Source: Clostridia bacterium
GTDB lineage: Bacteria; Bacillota; Clostridia; Oscillospirales; CAG-272
Length of the DNA stretch: 41,810 nt
Direction: 5' to 3'
NCBI GenBank assembly: GCA_017451915.1
Contig: JAFTNJ010000036.1
Location: forward strand, 1 to 41,810
Shown here in pieces: positions 24,364 through 31,951 of the stretch. Both the position numbers and the translations under genes were made by a program. The notes beneath the pieces were generated by a model. The model worked only from the letters and a program-made list of their open reading frames with translations, was not told the origin of the DNA and searched no databases. Position 1 is the first letter of the stretch; the number at the start of each line of letters is the position of its first letter.

Positions 24364-24885
24364 TTACTTCTCTTCCTCATTTTTGTCAAGCAACTGTTTC
24401 AGTACGGCAAGCCGCGGATCGGGCTCCCAGGTGGGGCAACCGCAATCGCCAAGACTCTTGGGTTTTCCGCATTTGGGGCACAGACCGGGGCAATCCTCCC
24501 GGCAAAGGATACGCATGGGGAAGGACAGGATCAATTCCTCGCGGATGGCCTCGTCCAAGTCGAGCTGGCCGTCTTGGATCACGGCGTACTCGTCCACGTT
24601 TTCCTCCAGTTGTTCCTCCGTCAGGGTGCCCTCCGCAGCGACCGTCCGTTCCAGCTGAACGGCAAAGTCTCCGCTAACGGGCTCCAAGCAACGAGCGCAA
24701 TCGGCGCGATAGGTAACCGACGCGGTCAAGGTCAGGCGCATATAGCCCGCCTCGTCCACGATATCACCAACCACGTGCGCGTCGCCGTCAAATTCCGCGC
24801 CATCCGGAAGATCAGGGGTGAGCAGATAATCAATGTGGATGTGGTCTACCTCGCCTCGCAGCATGGGGCGCATATCCAAAATCAT
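24364..24885 (-). CDS. yceD: YceD/DUF177 family protein (YlbN-like)
   Basis: About 173 aa. The DUF177 family is linked to ribosomal RNA accumulation in plants and bacteria and is almost always next to rpmF, as here. Visible signs: YRADCARCLEPV in the middle, an acidic helix LEENVDEYAV, DLDEAIREELILSFP, then a zinc-finger-like CREDCPGLCPKCGKP and DCGC. The ATG at 24885 has GGAGG 8 bp upstream; a longer frame starting at 25032 runs through the promoter. Confidence 0.92.
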   Translation of the reverse strand: MILDMRPMLRGEVDHIHIDYLLTPDLPDGAEFDGDAHVVGDIVDEAGYMRLTLTASVTYRADCARCLEPVSGDFAVQLERTVAAEGTLTEEQLEENVDEYAVIQDGQLDLDEAIREELILSFPMRILCREDCPGLCPKCGKPKSLGDCGCPTWEPDPRLAVLKQLLDKNEEEK

Positions 24886-24931
24886 TGCATCCACCTCCGG
24901 TTTTTGGTTGACATAAAATGCGACAGTATCT

Positions 24932-24960
24932 ATTATACCCCTTTTCCCTGGTTTTGTCAA
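24932..24960 (-). promoter_or_regulatory. Sigma-A promoter of yceD-rpmF
   Basis: Minus strand TTGACA (24955-24960), 17-bp spacer, TATAAT (24932-24937), perfect consensus. Confidence 0.92.
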
Positions 24961-25074
24961 TAGTTTTTTTACATTTTTCTTTTTAAACCCATTTTTTTGG
25001 AAAAGTTTTTTATTTTGTCTCGGCTTTTCCACGGAGCACCTTCGCCGCGCAGGAGGATTCTTTTGGGTTTTTGA

Positions 25075-25103
25075 TTGACAAGCGCCCCGTGAGGTGGTAT
25101 AAT
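25075..25103 (+). promoter_or_regulatory. Sigma-A promoter of tmcAL
   Basis: TTGACA (25075-25080), 17-bp spacer, TATAAT (25098-25103), perfect consensus, 30 bp before the ATG. Confidence 0.92.
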
Positions 25104-25133
25104 GAAGGCAGAAAAACCACGAAAGGAGCCACC

Positions 25134-26330
25134 ATGAGAACCGCAGGAATCATATGTGAATGCAACCCCTTCCACAGGGGACACGGTTATTTGATCGATC
25201 AAGCGAAGGCCTCCGGTGCCGACGCGGTCATTGCCCTGATGAGCGGTCCTTTCGTACAACGCGGAGATGCTGCCATTGTTGATCCCGCGGCCCGCGCCGA
25301 GATTCTTCTTTTGGGAGGAGCCGACGCCGTGCTGGAGCTGCCCTTTCCCTACGCCGCCGCCGGAGCCGAGTTTTTTGCCTTTGCGGGCGTCGAGATTTTG
25401 GAGCGCTTGGGTGTGGACGAGCTTTGGTTTGGCTCGGAGTGCGGAGATCTGCAACGCCTGGAACGCCTTGCCGCGGCGGCGGACGATCCCGCGTTTTTGG
25501 AATCCTATGCCGAAACGGTCCAGGGAACTGCCGGAACCGCCGATGCCTTTTTCTCCTGTTTGCAGGGGTTCTGCGGCGATACCGATCCCTGCCTTTCCAA
25601 CGATATTCTGGGCATTTCCTACCTCCGTGCTCTGCGCAAGCAGGGGGCTCGCATGAAGCCCGTGACGGTCAAGCGGCAGGGAAGTGCTTACCGTGCCGAC
25701 GCGGTATCCGACCCCAACGAATTTCCTTCGGCTACCGCTTTGCGCCGTATGTGGTTGGAGCGGGGGCTGGAGGCGGTGCTCCCCTATTTTCCCGAGGGCG
25801 CCGAGGGGATCCTAAAGGCTCGCGTGGTTCGCGGCAAGGCGCCCGCAACCCTTTCCCACGCCCAGCGGCTGATCCTGGGACAGCTGCGTCTGGCAGATCC
25901 CGGACGTCTGGAGGAGACGGCCGAGCTTTCGGGGGGACTTGGGAACCGTTTGGCCGAGGCCGCACGCGCCGCCAATTCGCTGGAGACGCTGTTGCAATTG
26001 ACTGAGACCAAAAAATATCCCCTGGCGCGCATCCGCCGCGGGATCCTGTTCGCCCTGACGGGGATCTCCCGAGAGGATCTGCGTTCCTCCCCGGCCTACG
26101 TCCGTCTGCTGGCGGCCAATGAGAAGGGGCGCGCGTTCTTGGCGATCTGCCGCAGGTCGTCGAGCCTTCCCGTCATTACCCGTCGCGCCGATCTGCCCAA
26201 TACCCCCGAGGCAGAGCGCCAGACCGCGTGGGCCGAGGCGGCTTATGCGCTTTATTCCCTCTGCCTGCCAAGGATCTACTCCTGTGAGGGCCTTTGGCGA
26301 CAAAATCCCGTGATCCGTGGGAGAAATTGA
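25134..26330 (+). CDS. tmcAL: TmcAL: tRNA(Met) cytidine acetate ligase (YlbM family)
   Basis: 398 aa. In Bacillus subtilis this enzyme activates acetate with ATP and acetylates C34 of elongator tRNA-Met. The nucleotidyltransferase signature CNPFHRGHGYLI has His14 and His17; SGPFVQRGDAAI, NDILGISYLRAL and YPLARIRRGILFALTGI complete the match. It is divergent from yceD-rpmF, the same neighbourhood as ylbM-ylbN-rpmF in Bacillus. The start is fixed by AAAGGAG 7 bp upstream. Confidence 0.93.
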   Translation: MRTAGIICECNPFHRGHGYLIDQAKASGADAVIALMSGPFVQRGDAAIVDPAARAEILLLGGADAVLELPFPYAAAGAEFFAFAGVEILERLGVDELWFGSECGDLQRLERLAAAADDPAFLESYAETVQGTAGTADAFFSCLQGFCGDTDPCLSNDILGISYLRALRKQGARMKPVTVKRQGSAYRADAVSDPNEFPSATALRRMWLERGLEAVLPYFPEGAEGILKARVVRGKAPATLSHAQRLILGQLRLADPGRLEETAELSGGLGNRLAEAARAANSLETLLQLTETKKYPLARIRRGILFALTGISREDLRSSPAYVRLLAANEKGRAFLAICRRSSSLPVITRRADLPNTPEAERQTAWAEAAYALYSLCLPRIYSCEGLWRQNPVIRGRN

Positions 26331-26347
26331 AAAAAGAAAAATAATTA

Positions 26348-26376
26348 TTGACAAGTCGGGAAAAATATAGTATAAT
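26348..26376 (+). promoter_or_regulatory. Sigma-A promoter of the 96-aa gene
   Basis: TTGACA (26348-26353), 17-bp spacer, TATAAT (26371-26376), perfect consensus, 59 bp before the ATG. Confidence 0.9.
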
Positions 26377-26435
26377 AAAAAATAGATTTTTATGCCTACG
26401 GGCTGACAACCATAGAAGCGAAGGAGGAAAACGGT

Positions 26436-26726
26436 ATGGCACAGGATACCAGACCCATGGTGGAAGGCAAGTTTTTGGAATACTTGGATAAGCCGTTGGT
26501 ACGTGAGGAAAACACCATCTGCTACGGTGACCTGAATGAAAAATGCATTCTCATTTTAGAGATCATGTCTTATAAGGAGGTGGATGGAAAGCAGTTGCCG
26601 GGAGACATTCTGATCCAGGTAATTGATTCCAAGGATCCCACCAAGATCATCAAGCAGGGCATGAAGAAGGGCCTGCACGACGCCTTTAGCATCGGCCTTG
26701 TGTGGCTGGAAATGGCGTTGAAATAA
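26436..26726 (+). CDS. Small conserved-looking protein of unknown function
   Basis: A 96-aa soluble protein I do not recognise. It starts MAQDTRPMVEGKFLEYL, has a central VREENTICYGDLNEKCILI and a beta-rich ILEIMSYKEVDGKQLPGDI, then a helix IKQGMKKGLHDAF. No signal peptide or membrane segment. A consensus promoter, AAGGAGG at good spacing and a strong terminator show a well-expressed single-gene unit, so it is a genuine gene. Two cysteines (about residues 29 and 37) are 7 apart and do not form a known metal motif. Confidence 0.8.
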   Translation: MAQDTRPMVEGKFLEYLDKPLVREENTICYGDLNEKCILILEIMSYKEVDGKQLPGDILIQVIDSKDPTKIIKQGMKKGLHDAFSIGLVWLEMALK

Positions 26727-26731
26727 AAGAC

Positions 26732-26767
26732 AAAATCGGTGCGCTTCAGGAAGCGCACCGATTTTTT
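26732..26767. terminator. Bidirectional terminator
   Basis: A perfect 15-bp stem AAAATCGGTGCGCTT/AAGCGCACCGATTTT (26732-26746/26751-26765) followed by further T. It ends the 96-aa gene and, in reverse, the transporter operon. Confidence 0.93.
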
Positions 26768-26788
26768 ATTTGTGATGCTTTTGGAGAA

Positions 26789-27706
26789 TCAAAGTCGAAG
26801 CCATCCCGCCAACGGTGTGACGTCGATCAAAATGCCGCAGAGCAGGCCGATGGAAAAGAGCAGGAGCAGAATGCGGAAGGAATCCTTCAGGGGGCGGTTG
26901 TTGCGGAACAGAAGGGCAAGAGCCACACCGGCGTTGACCAACAGTCCCGAGAGCATGGCTCCCACGCTTAAGATTCCGTCCAGATGGAGCTTAGTCAGGA
27001 GCACCGAGGAGACGCAGTTGGGGATCAACCCTACCACCGCCGCCAGGAAATTGCTCAGGATGGGGCGGTCCAGGATCAGCTCGGCCAAATGCTCCTCGCC
27101 CACCGCAAAGATTACGGCTCCCAGCACCAGGCTGAACAAAAGCAAAAACAGAGAGATGCGCAGAGTGTGCCGCAGGGCCGATACCCAAAAACGCTCACTG
27201 CATTGACAGCCCTCACGCTCGCAAAGCTCCTCGATCTGCGGCTCGGGCGCAGGGGAAGATCGACGGCGACGGATCGCCGCGGCCACCAGATCCACGGTCA
27301 CCCCCGCCGCAATGCCAATGAGCAGCTTGGTGCCAAGGATCTTCAAAATAAAGGAGAAGGGGGCCCCCTCGGAGATCAGGATGGGTAGCATCTCGTCCGA
27401 GGTGGAAAGATAGACCGCCAACAAGGTTCCCGTGGTGATCATTCGCCCGGTGTAAAGTCCCGAGGCGGCGGCCGAAAAGCCGCATTGAGGCAGGATTCCT
27501 AAGGCACCGCCAATCACGGGCCCGATCTTGCCCGAGCGGCGCAGCCAGGTCTTGGAGGCATCCCCCGACTTGTGCTCCAAAAACTCCATCAGGAGGTAGG
27601 AAAGGAAGAGGAAGGGGAGTAGCTTCAGGGTATCCAGCAGGGCGTCGGTTACCACCTCCCAAAGACCGTGGGCTTCGTGGGAGGCGTGAAGAAAGACGTT
27701 AAGCAT
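26789..27706 (-). CDS. ArsP_2-type membrane transporter
   Basis: About 305 aa with roughly eight to ten hydrophobic segments. It matches the ArsP_2 (PF11449) family, annotated as putative arsenic efflux or manganese transporter: two halves with similar motifs, ILPQCGFSAAASGLYTGR and GLIPNCVSSVLLTKLHLDG, the first followed by LAVYLSTSDEMLPIL. A cytoplasmic loop has CEREGCQCSERF, a possible metal-binding site. The ATG at 27706 overlaps the end of the Fur-family gene, so the pair is coupled and the substrate is probably a metal sensed by that regulator. Direction of transport is not known. Confidence 0.82.
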   Translation of the reverse strand: MLNVFLHASHEAHGLWEVVTDALLDTLKLLPFLFLSYLLMEFLEHKSGDASKTWLRRSGKIGPVIGGALGILPQCGFSAAASGLYTGRMITTGTLLAVYLSTSDEMLPILISEGAPFSFILKILGTKLLIGIAAGVTVDLVAAAIRRRRSSPAPEPQIEELCEREGCQCSERFWVSALRHTLRISLFLLLFSLVLGAVIFAVGEEHLAELILDRPILSNFLAAVVGLIPNCVSSVLLTKLHLDGILSVGAMLSGLLVNAGVALALLFRNNRPLKDSFRILLLLFSIGLLCGILIDVTPLAGWLRL

Positions 27707-28127
27707 GGGCGGCATCCCCCTTTCCGCGGCAGGCGGCGCAAAGCCCGTAGAGAATGGATTGCCCGCAGTAGACCTCAAAGCCGTGCTCCTTCAGGAGATG
27801 CTGAAAGAAGTCGGCGGAGGCGTGACAGTCCAGATGCTCGATGCGGCCGCAGCGGACGCATTTTTCGTGGAAATGGTTGTCGCAATCACAGCCCCGTCCC
27901 ACGTATTGAAAGACGTTGCACCCGGTCTGCTCATTGCGGAATTTTCGTACGGTTTGTGCCTCGCACAGCTGGGACAGGCGGCGGTAGATGCTGCTTTTTC
28001 CGCGTTCGGGGTCCCCGTTCAGGGCAAGGCAGAGCTGATCCACGCTGAATTGACAGTCGGGATGCTCCGAGAGGAACCGAAGCAGCGCGGCGCGCCCCTC
28101 GGTATTGTAGTTTTTACTGTTTGCCAT
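27699..28127 (-). CDS. Fur-family metalloregulator
   Basis: A 142-aa protein with winged-helix N-terminus (RAALLRFLSEHPDCQFSVDQL, SSIYRRLSQLCEAQTVRKF) and C-terminal metal domain. Structural-zinc-type cysteines are in CVRCGRIEHLDCH and GLCAACRG; histidines in NHFHEKC. It differs from typical Fur by extra cysteines (GRGCDCDNHFHEKC). The start of the operon has a Fur-type box on the promoter, so it is probably autoregulated with the transporter gene, which overlaps it by 8 bp. Which metal (Zn, Mn or Fe) cannot be read from the sequence. Confidence 0.9.
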   Translation of the reverse strand: MANSKNYNTEGRAALLRFLSEHPDCQFSVDQLCLALNGDPERGKSSIYRRLSQLCEAQTVRKFRNEQTGCNVFQYVGRGCDCDNHFHEKCVRCGRIEHLDCHASADFFQHLLKEHGFEVYCGQSILYGLCAACRGKGDAAHA

Positions 28128-28143
28128 GGTGTTTCCTTTGCTT

Positions 28144-28168
28144 CAATTTGAGAATGATTCCCAAATTG
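28144..28168 (-). promoter_or_regulatory. Fur-type operator at the transcription start
   Basis: A 25-bp palindrome with one mismatch: arms CAATTTGAGAAT and ATTCCCAAATTG around a central G. The core TGAGAAT-G-ATTCCCA has the 7-1-7 layout of Bacillus Fur/Zur/PerR boxes. It begins 3 bp downstream of the -10, so bound protein would block initiation. Confidence 0.8.
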
Positions 28169-28170
28169 GT

Positions 28171-28199
28171 ATTATAGCACAGGAAGGCGGGTTTGTCAA
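28171..28199 (-). promoter_or_regulatory. Sigma-A promoter of the Fur/transporter operon
   Basis: Minus strand TTGACA (28194-28199), 17-bp spacer, TATAAT (28171-28176), perfect consensus. Confidence 0.9.
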
Positions 28200-28235
28200 G
28201 GGGAGGTTGATTGATTTTTCTTTAGATCAACGATG

Positions 28236-28272
28236 AAAAAATCTTGCGTAATTTTTGCAATTACGCAAGATT
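28236..28272 (-). terminator. Terminator of the collagen-like lipoprotein gene
   Basis: A 13-bp perfect stem AATCTTGCGTAAT/ATTACGCAAGATT (28240-28252/28260-28272), followed on the minus strand by TTTTTT. It lies 14 bp beyond the stop. Confidence 0.93.
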
Positions 28273-28285
28273 AAACATTGATATT

Positions 28286-30265
28286 TTATTGAATGAGATA
28301 TTCTGCCATAACAAAAAGGTAATTTCCGGTATCGTGAGAATATTCAATTATATACCAGAGCGAACCATTCAAAGATCCAGATGCGACTGCTTTTACCTTA
28401 GTGTTTGGTGCCAAAATAGTTCCCACATTATCCGTTCCTTCTTTACTGGGAGAGACGCGAGCATTTAATGCATGATCTATCGTATGAAGCCATTGTTCTT
28501 CACACTCAGTGAAGGAGGGATAAATTAAAAATAATCCGTCAAGAGTATTGGTGAATTTCGAACAACCTACAAACGCGCAAGGCCCAATTTTTGTTACGAT
28601 TGAGGTTATGTTGATATCCTCTAACTTATTGCAATATGCAAATGCATAGTCGCCAATTATATTAAGAGTAATTGGCAAGGTAACTTTTACTAAGTTCTTA
28701 CAATTGCGAAATGTTCCATCGTTGATTTTGGATCCACTTATGATGGTAACGATTTCGAGATTCTCTTTATGAATTAAGTCTAACACATGCGTTGGAACTG
28801 TTATTTTTTGTAAGTTTAAACAGTTTTCGAATGCTGTTGGCTCAATTGTAGTTATATGAGGCGGAATGTACAGTTCTGTAATATTTTCACATTTAGCAAA
28901 GGCATATTTTCCAATTGTTATGTCTTTTTCAGGGAATGTGAGTTTGTTAAGCCCAAGACATTCATAAAAGGCGTTATCACCAATGCTTTCCAAATTGTTC
29001 GAAAAAGTAATGCTTTGCAGTCCTGTACACTGATAAAACACACCTTCATTGATTTTTGTTATGGTATTCGGGAGTATTATGTTTGAAAGGCTTGTACATT
29101 TTTCAAATGCGCGACTTTCGATGTTCGTTATACCTTCGGATAGTGTGATTTTGGTTAGATTGGAACAATTGTAAAAGGCTCTTTTCCCAATTGTTTGAAC
29201 ATTATCCGGAATATTGATGGTTGAAAGATTTGTACAGTTGTAGAATGCACCTTCTCCAACAATTGAAAGATTTGTGGGAAGGGAAATTGTTTTTAATTTG
29301 GTACAGTTTTCAAACGTCCAAGATGGAATTTTAGTTAACTTACTGGAAAGAGAGATAGATGAAAGATTTGCACAATTGAAGAAAACACCTATGCCAATGG
29401 TTTTGACACTATTCGGAAGAGAAACCGAAGAAAGGCTTGTACAGCCGGAAAAGGCTTCTGTTTCGATGGTTGTCAAACTACTAGGGAATTCAATGGATAC
29501 AAGATTTGAGCACCCCTTAAAGGCTTCTTCACCAATGCTTGTTATACCTTCTGAAATAACAACTTTTCTAAGGGTGGTTAAATTTTCAAAACCCCTGTTC
29601 AAAATTTTTGTAACCGCTTTGTCATTATAAGTCGAAGGGATAGTTATTTCTTCCATGTAGGAAACATTGTTTATCATTACTCCGTAGGTAGTATCGGAAA
29701 TTGGATAAAAAAGCAACGCTTGGTCAGCTTGTGGATCGTGAATCTTTCCTAAATTAACGGTAGTACCATTTGAATAAGTGATGAATAACTCTCCATTGAT
29801 AATCTCTACGTTCGAAATTCCTACGCCGTCGTCACCCTTCTCACCCTGGATGCCTTGCTCGCCTTGGTCACCCTTTTCGCCTTGGATGCCTTGGTCGCCT
29901 TTATCACCCTTTTCGCCTTGGATACCTTGCTCGCCTTGGTCACCCTTTTCGCCTTGGATGCCTTGGTCGCCTTTATCGCCCTTTTCGCCTTGGATACCTT
30001 GCTCGCCTTGGTCACCCTTTTCGCCTTGGATGCCTTGGTCGCCTTTATCACCCTTTTCGCCTTGAGGGCCTTGCTCGCCTTGCTCACCCTTTTCTCCCTG
30101 AATTCCTTGTTCTCCTTTTAGAGAATCCAGCCAGGCGCTTTCCGAGCCACTAAAGCCGTTTTCTACGGCGATGTCGTAGGCACTTTTTGTGCCCAAACAG
30201 GAGGTGGTGGATAGCAGCAATGCCAACAGGAGCAGCATTGCAATTCTTCGCGTTGTCTTTCTCAT
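28286..30265 (-). CDS. Surface lipoprotein: collagen-like stalk, BspA leucine-rich repeats, SH3-like end
   Basis: 659 aa. The signal peptide ends in lipobox TTSC (Cys23). Residues 28-50 (AYDIAVENGFSGSESAWL) are the short leader often found before collagen-like arrays. Residues 51-146 are 32 uninterrupted Gly-X-Y triplets, mostly GEK, GDQ, GIQ, GEQ. A linker is followed by about a dozen BspA/TpLRR-type repeats (FxNCTxLxxIxLPxxLxxIGxxAF). The C-terminal 60 residues (NARVSPSKEGTDNVGTIL...) look like a bacterial SH3 domain. It is plainly more AT-rich than its neighbours. A role in adhesion is inferred. Three operator copies lie upstream. Confidence 0.88.
   Translation of the reverse strand: MRKTTRRIAMLLLLALLLSTTSCLGTKSAYDIAVENGFSGSESAWLDSLKGEQGIQGEKGEQGEQGPQGEKGDKGDQGIQGEKGDQGEQGIQGEKGDKGDQGIQGEKGDQGEQGIQGEKGDKGDQGIQGEKGDQGEQGIQGEKGDDGVGISNVEIINGELFITYSNGTTVNLGKIHDPQADQALLFYPISDTTYGVMINNVSYMEEITIPSTYNDKAVTKILNRGFENLTTLRKVVISEGITSIGEEAFKGCSNLVSIEFPSSLTTIETEAFSGCTSLSSVSLPNSVKTIGIGVFFNCANLSSISLSSKLTKIPSWTFENCTKLKTISLPTNLSIVGEGAFYNCTNLSTINIPDNVQTIGKRAFYNCSNLTKITLSEGITNIESRAFEKCTSLSNIILPNTITKINEGVFYQCTGLQSITFSNNLESIGDNAFYECLGLNKLTFPEKDITIGKYAFAKCENITELYIPPHITTIEPTAFENCLNLQKITVPTHVLDLIHKENLEIVTIISGSKINDGTFRNCKNLVKVTLPITLNIIGDYAFAYCNKLEDINITSIVTKIGPCAFVGCSKFTNTLDGLFLIYPSFTECEEQWLHTIDHALNARVSPSKEGTDNVGTILAPNTKVKAVASGSLNGSLWYIIEYSHDTGNYLFVMAEYLIQ
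29837..30052 (-). repeat. Three tandem 72-bp repeats inside the collagen-like region
   Basis: The DNA repeats with a period of 72 bp (24 residues, eight Gly-X-Y triplets), three nearly identical copies encoding GDKGDQGIQGEK then GDQGEQGIQGEK. Copy number can change by slippage or recombination, which would alter stalk length in frame. Confidence 0.92.
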
Positions 30266-30282
30266 TTTTCTTATCTCCTTTC

Positions 30283-30298
30283 AGTACTTATAAGTACT
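30283..30298. promoter_or_regulatory. Operator copy 1: perfect 16-bp palindrome
   Basis: AGTACTTATAAGTACT, exact dyad symmetry. It sits just downstream of the predicted transcription start of the collagen-like lipoprotein gene, ahead of its ribosome site. Confidence 0.75.
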
Positions 30299-30305
30299 CA
30301 TATGA

Positions 30306-30334
30306 ATTATAGCACTTTTAAGTTCTAATTTCAA
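30306..30334 (-). promoter_or_regulatory. Sigma-A promoter of the collagen-like lipoprotein gene
   Basis: Minus strand TTGAAA (30329-30334), 17-bp spacer, TATAAT (30306-30311). Confidence 0.82.
30311..30326. promoter_or_regulatory. Operator copy 2: in the promoter spacer
   Basis: AGCACTTTTAAGTTCT matches copy 1 at 13 of 16 positions and occupies the spacer between -10 and -35 of the lipoprotein promoter. Confidence 0.65.
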
Positions 30335-30355
30335 GTCCTTTTTCTATTTTTGTGC

Positions 30356-30374
30356 TATACTACTTAAAAATACT
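30356..30374 (+). promoter_or_regulatory. -10 box of the XRE gene overlapped by operator copy 3
   Basis: TATACT (30356-30361) lies 50 bp before the XRE ATG; a good -35 is not seen. ACTACTTAAAAATACT (30359-30374), read on the other strand as AGTATTTTTAAGTAGT, matches copy 1 at 13 of 16 positions and covers the end of the -10 and the start site. Confidence 0.6.
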
Positions 30375-30411
30375 ATTGAGGCGAATTTATTTGTGCGGAA
30401 CGGAGAATGGT

Positions 30412-30633
30412 ATGAATCATTATCAACGCTTACGCGACATTCGAGAGGACATGGACAAGAGTCAAACCGAGATCGCTGACATTCTCGGAATCCTTCAAAC
30501 GCAATATAGCCGTTATGAGCGCGGCGCACAAAAAATGGGAATCGACAAATATATTATTTTGGCCCGCTACTATAATATCTCTTTGGATTACCTCTGTGGC
30601 TTGATCGATACCCCCGAAAAACTGAATCGCTAA
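30412..30633 (+). CDS. Small XRE-family regulator
   Basis: 73 aa, essentially a single HTH_3 domain: YQRLRDIREDMDKSQTEIAD, LGILQTQYSRYERGAQ, IILARYYNISLDYLCGL. The ATG at 30412 has GGAG upstream; a longer frame runs through the promoter. It is divergent from the collagen-like lipoprotein gene and shares its AT-rich composition. Three copies of one palindrome in the shared region suggest it represses both promoters (inference). There is no ligand-binding domain, so any signal must act through another factor or through protein level. Confidence 0.88.
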   Translation: MNHYQRLRDIREDMDKSQTEIADILGILQTQYSRYERGAQKMGIDKYIILARYYNISLDYLCGLIDTPEKLNR

Positions 30634-30636
30634 CCC

Positions 30637-30673
30637 AAACGGATTTTCCATCATTGGCAGATCCGTTTTTTTT
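30637..30673 (+). terminator. Terminator of the XRE gene
   Basis: AAACGGAT/ATCCGTTT stem (30637-30644/30661-30668) with a 16-nt loop, then a run of eight T. Confidence 0.75.
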
Positions 30674-30707
30674 GTTCCAAATTATCGGAAAAACATCCCT
30701 GATTTTC

Positions 30708-30736
30708 TTGACAGAAAACGGTTTCCGTGATACAAT
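30708..30736 (+). promoter_or_regulatory. Sigma-A promoter of glycerate kinase
   Basis: TTGACA (30708-30713), 17-bp spacer, TACAAT (30731-30736), 34 bp before the ATG. Confidence 0.88.
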
Positions 30737-30770
30737 AAAAAAGGAAAATTTACCGAGGAGGATGATATAT

Positions 30771-31904
30771 ATGAAGATCATTATTGCACCCGATTCCTTT
30801 AAGGGAAGTTTGTCGGCTTCCCTGGCCGCCGAGGCTCTGGCGCGGGGCGTGCGTCGCGTGGACCCCCGGGCGGATTGTCGCTGTCTTCCCATTGCCGACG
30901 GCGGGGAAGGGACGCTGGATACCCTGGTCTCTCCTGCCGAGATGCAGCGCGTGACCGTGCGCGGAACCAACGGTGCCCCCGTGATGGCCGAATACGGGCT
31001 TCGCGGAAGCACCGCCGTCATTGAAATGGCGCGGGCATCGGGGCTGACGCTGGTTCCTGCCGAGGAGCGGAATCCTCTTATTGCCTCCACCTACGGTGTG
31101 GGCGAGCTGATCCGCAACGCTCTGGATCGGGGTTGTCGAGAGATCCTTCTCACGGTTGGCGGAAGCGGTACCAACGACGGTGGCAGCGGAATGTTCTGCG
31201 CCCTGGGCGGCCGCCTTTTGGACGCGGACGGAGCCCTCTTGGAGGGGGGCGGTGCGTGTTTGGAACGGGTTGCCAAGGTGGACGCCGCGGGGTTGGATCC
31301 CCGTCTTTCGGAGTGCTCCTTCACCATAGCCAGCGACGTGACCAATCCCTTGCTTGGTGAGCTGGGAGCAACCATGGTCTACGGCAAGCAAAAGGGGGCC
31401 GACGCCGCTCTGCGGGAGCGGCTGGAGGTGGGCATGACCCAATACGCCGCCTGCCTGGAACGCGCCTGCGGAAAAACGGTTGCCACCGTGCCCGGCTGTG
31501 GCGCGGGCGGCGGTCTGATCGCTCCTCTTCTTGCTTTTTGCAACGTACGGATCCGCTCCGGCATCGAGTCGGTGCTGGAATCCTATCACTTTGACGAGCT
31601 TTTGGAGGGTGCCTCTCTGGTGATCACGGGAGAGGGACGCGTGGATGCCCAATCCTGCTACGGCAAGGCCATCAGCGGTGTTGCCGAGCACGCCCGGGCC
31701 CAAGAGATCCCGGTGTACGTAGCCTCGGGTTGCCTTGGCGACGGTTGGGAAGCGCTCTTGGAGCACGGTATTTGCGAGGTGGTCTCCCTGATGGAGCTGG
31801 CCGCGTCGGTGCCCGCCGAGGAACGTGTGGCCTACTGCATGGCCAATGCGGATATCCTTTTGGAAAAGGCGGGAGAGAAGATTGCCCATGCCTTCCTTTC
31901 GTGA
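30771..31904 (+). CDS. Glycerate kinase (GarK/GlxK family)
   Basis: 377 aa. It phosphorylates glycerate with ATP, normally at C2 in this family, feeding it into lower glycolysis. Motifs: IIAPDSFKGSLSA at the N-terminus, PIADGGEGTLD, TVGGSGTNDGGSGMF, IASDVTNPLLG, GCGAGGGL and VITGEGRVDAQS. GAGGAGG precedes the ATG. It precedes the glycan operon but has its own promoter; no glycerate-forming gene (garR, garL) is adjacent, so its substrate source is unclear. Confidence 0.95.
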   Translation: MKIIIAPDSFKGSLSASLAAEALARGVRRVDPRADCRCLPIADGGEGTLDTLVSPAEMQRVTVRGTNGAPVMAEYGLRGSTAVIEMARASGLTLVPAEERNPLIASTYGVGELIRNALDRGCREILLTVGGSGTNDGGSGMFCALGGRLLDADGALLEGGGACLERVAKVDAAGLDPRLSECSFTIASDVTNPLLGELGATMVYGKQKGADAALRERLEVGMTQYAACLERACGKTVATVPGCGAGGGLIAPLLAFCNVRIRSGIESVLESYHFDELLEGASLVITGEGRVDAQSCYGKAISGVAEHARAQEIPVYVASGCLGDGWEALLEHGICEVVSLMELAASVPAEERVAYCMANADILLEKAGEKIAHAFLS

Positions 31905-31951
31905 TATTGCACACAGGGCAAAGGTTACTATTTTTATGTTTTTTGCTACCT

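Noticed and set aside
24886..25032. N-terminal extension of yceD to 25032
   Set aside because: The extension crosses a perfect promoter, is Lys/Asn-rich, and is not part of the family.
29837..30052. Regular tandem repeat that might suggest a CRISPR array
   Set aside because: The copies are contiguous with no unique spacers, are in frame, and encode Gly-X-Y triplets.
29778..30065. Plus-strand frames encoding repeats of SPWSPFSPWMP or LALVTLFALDA type
   Set aside because: They are antisense translations of the collagen-like repeat DNA; they have no start context.
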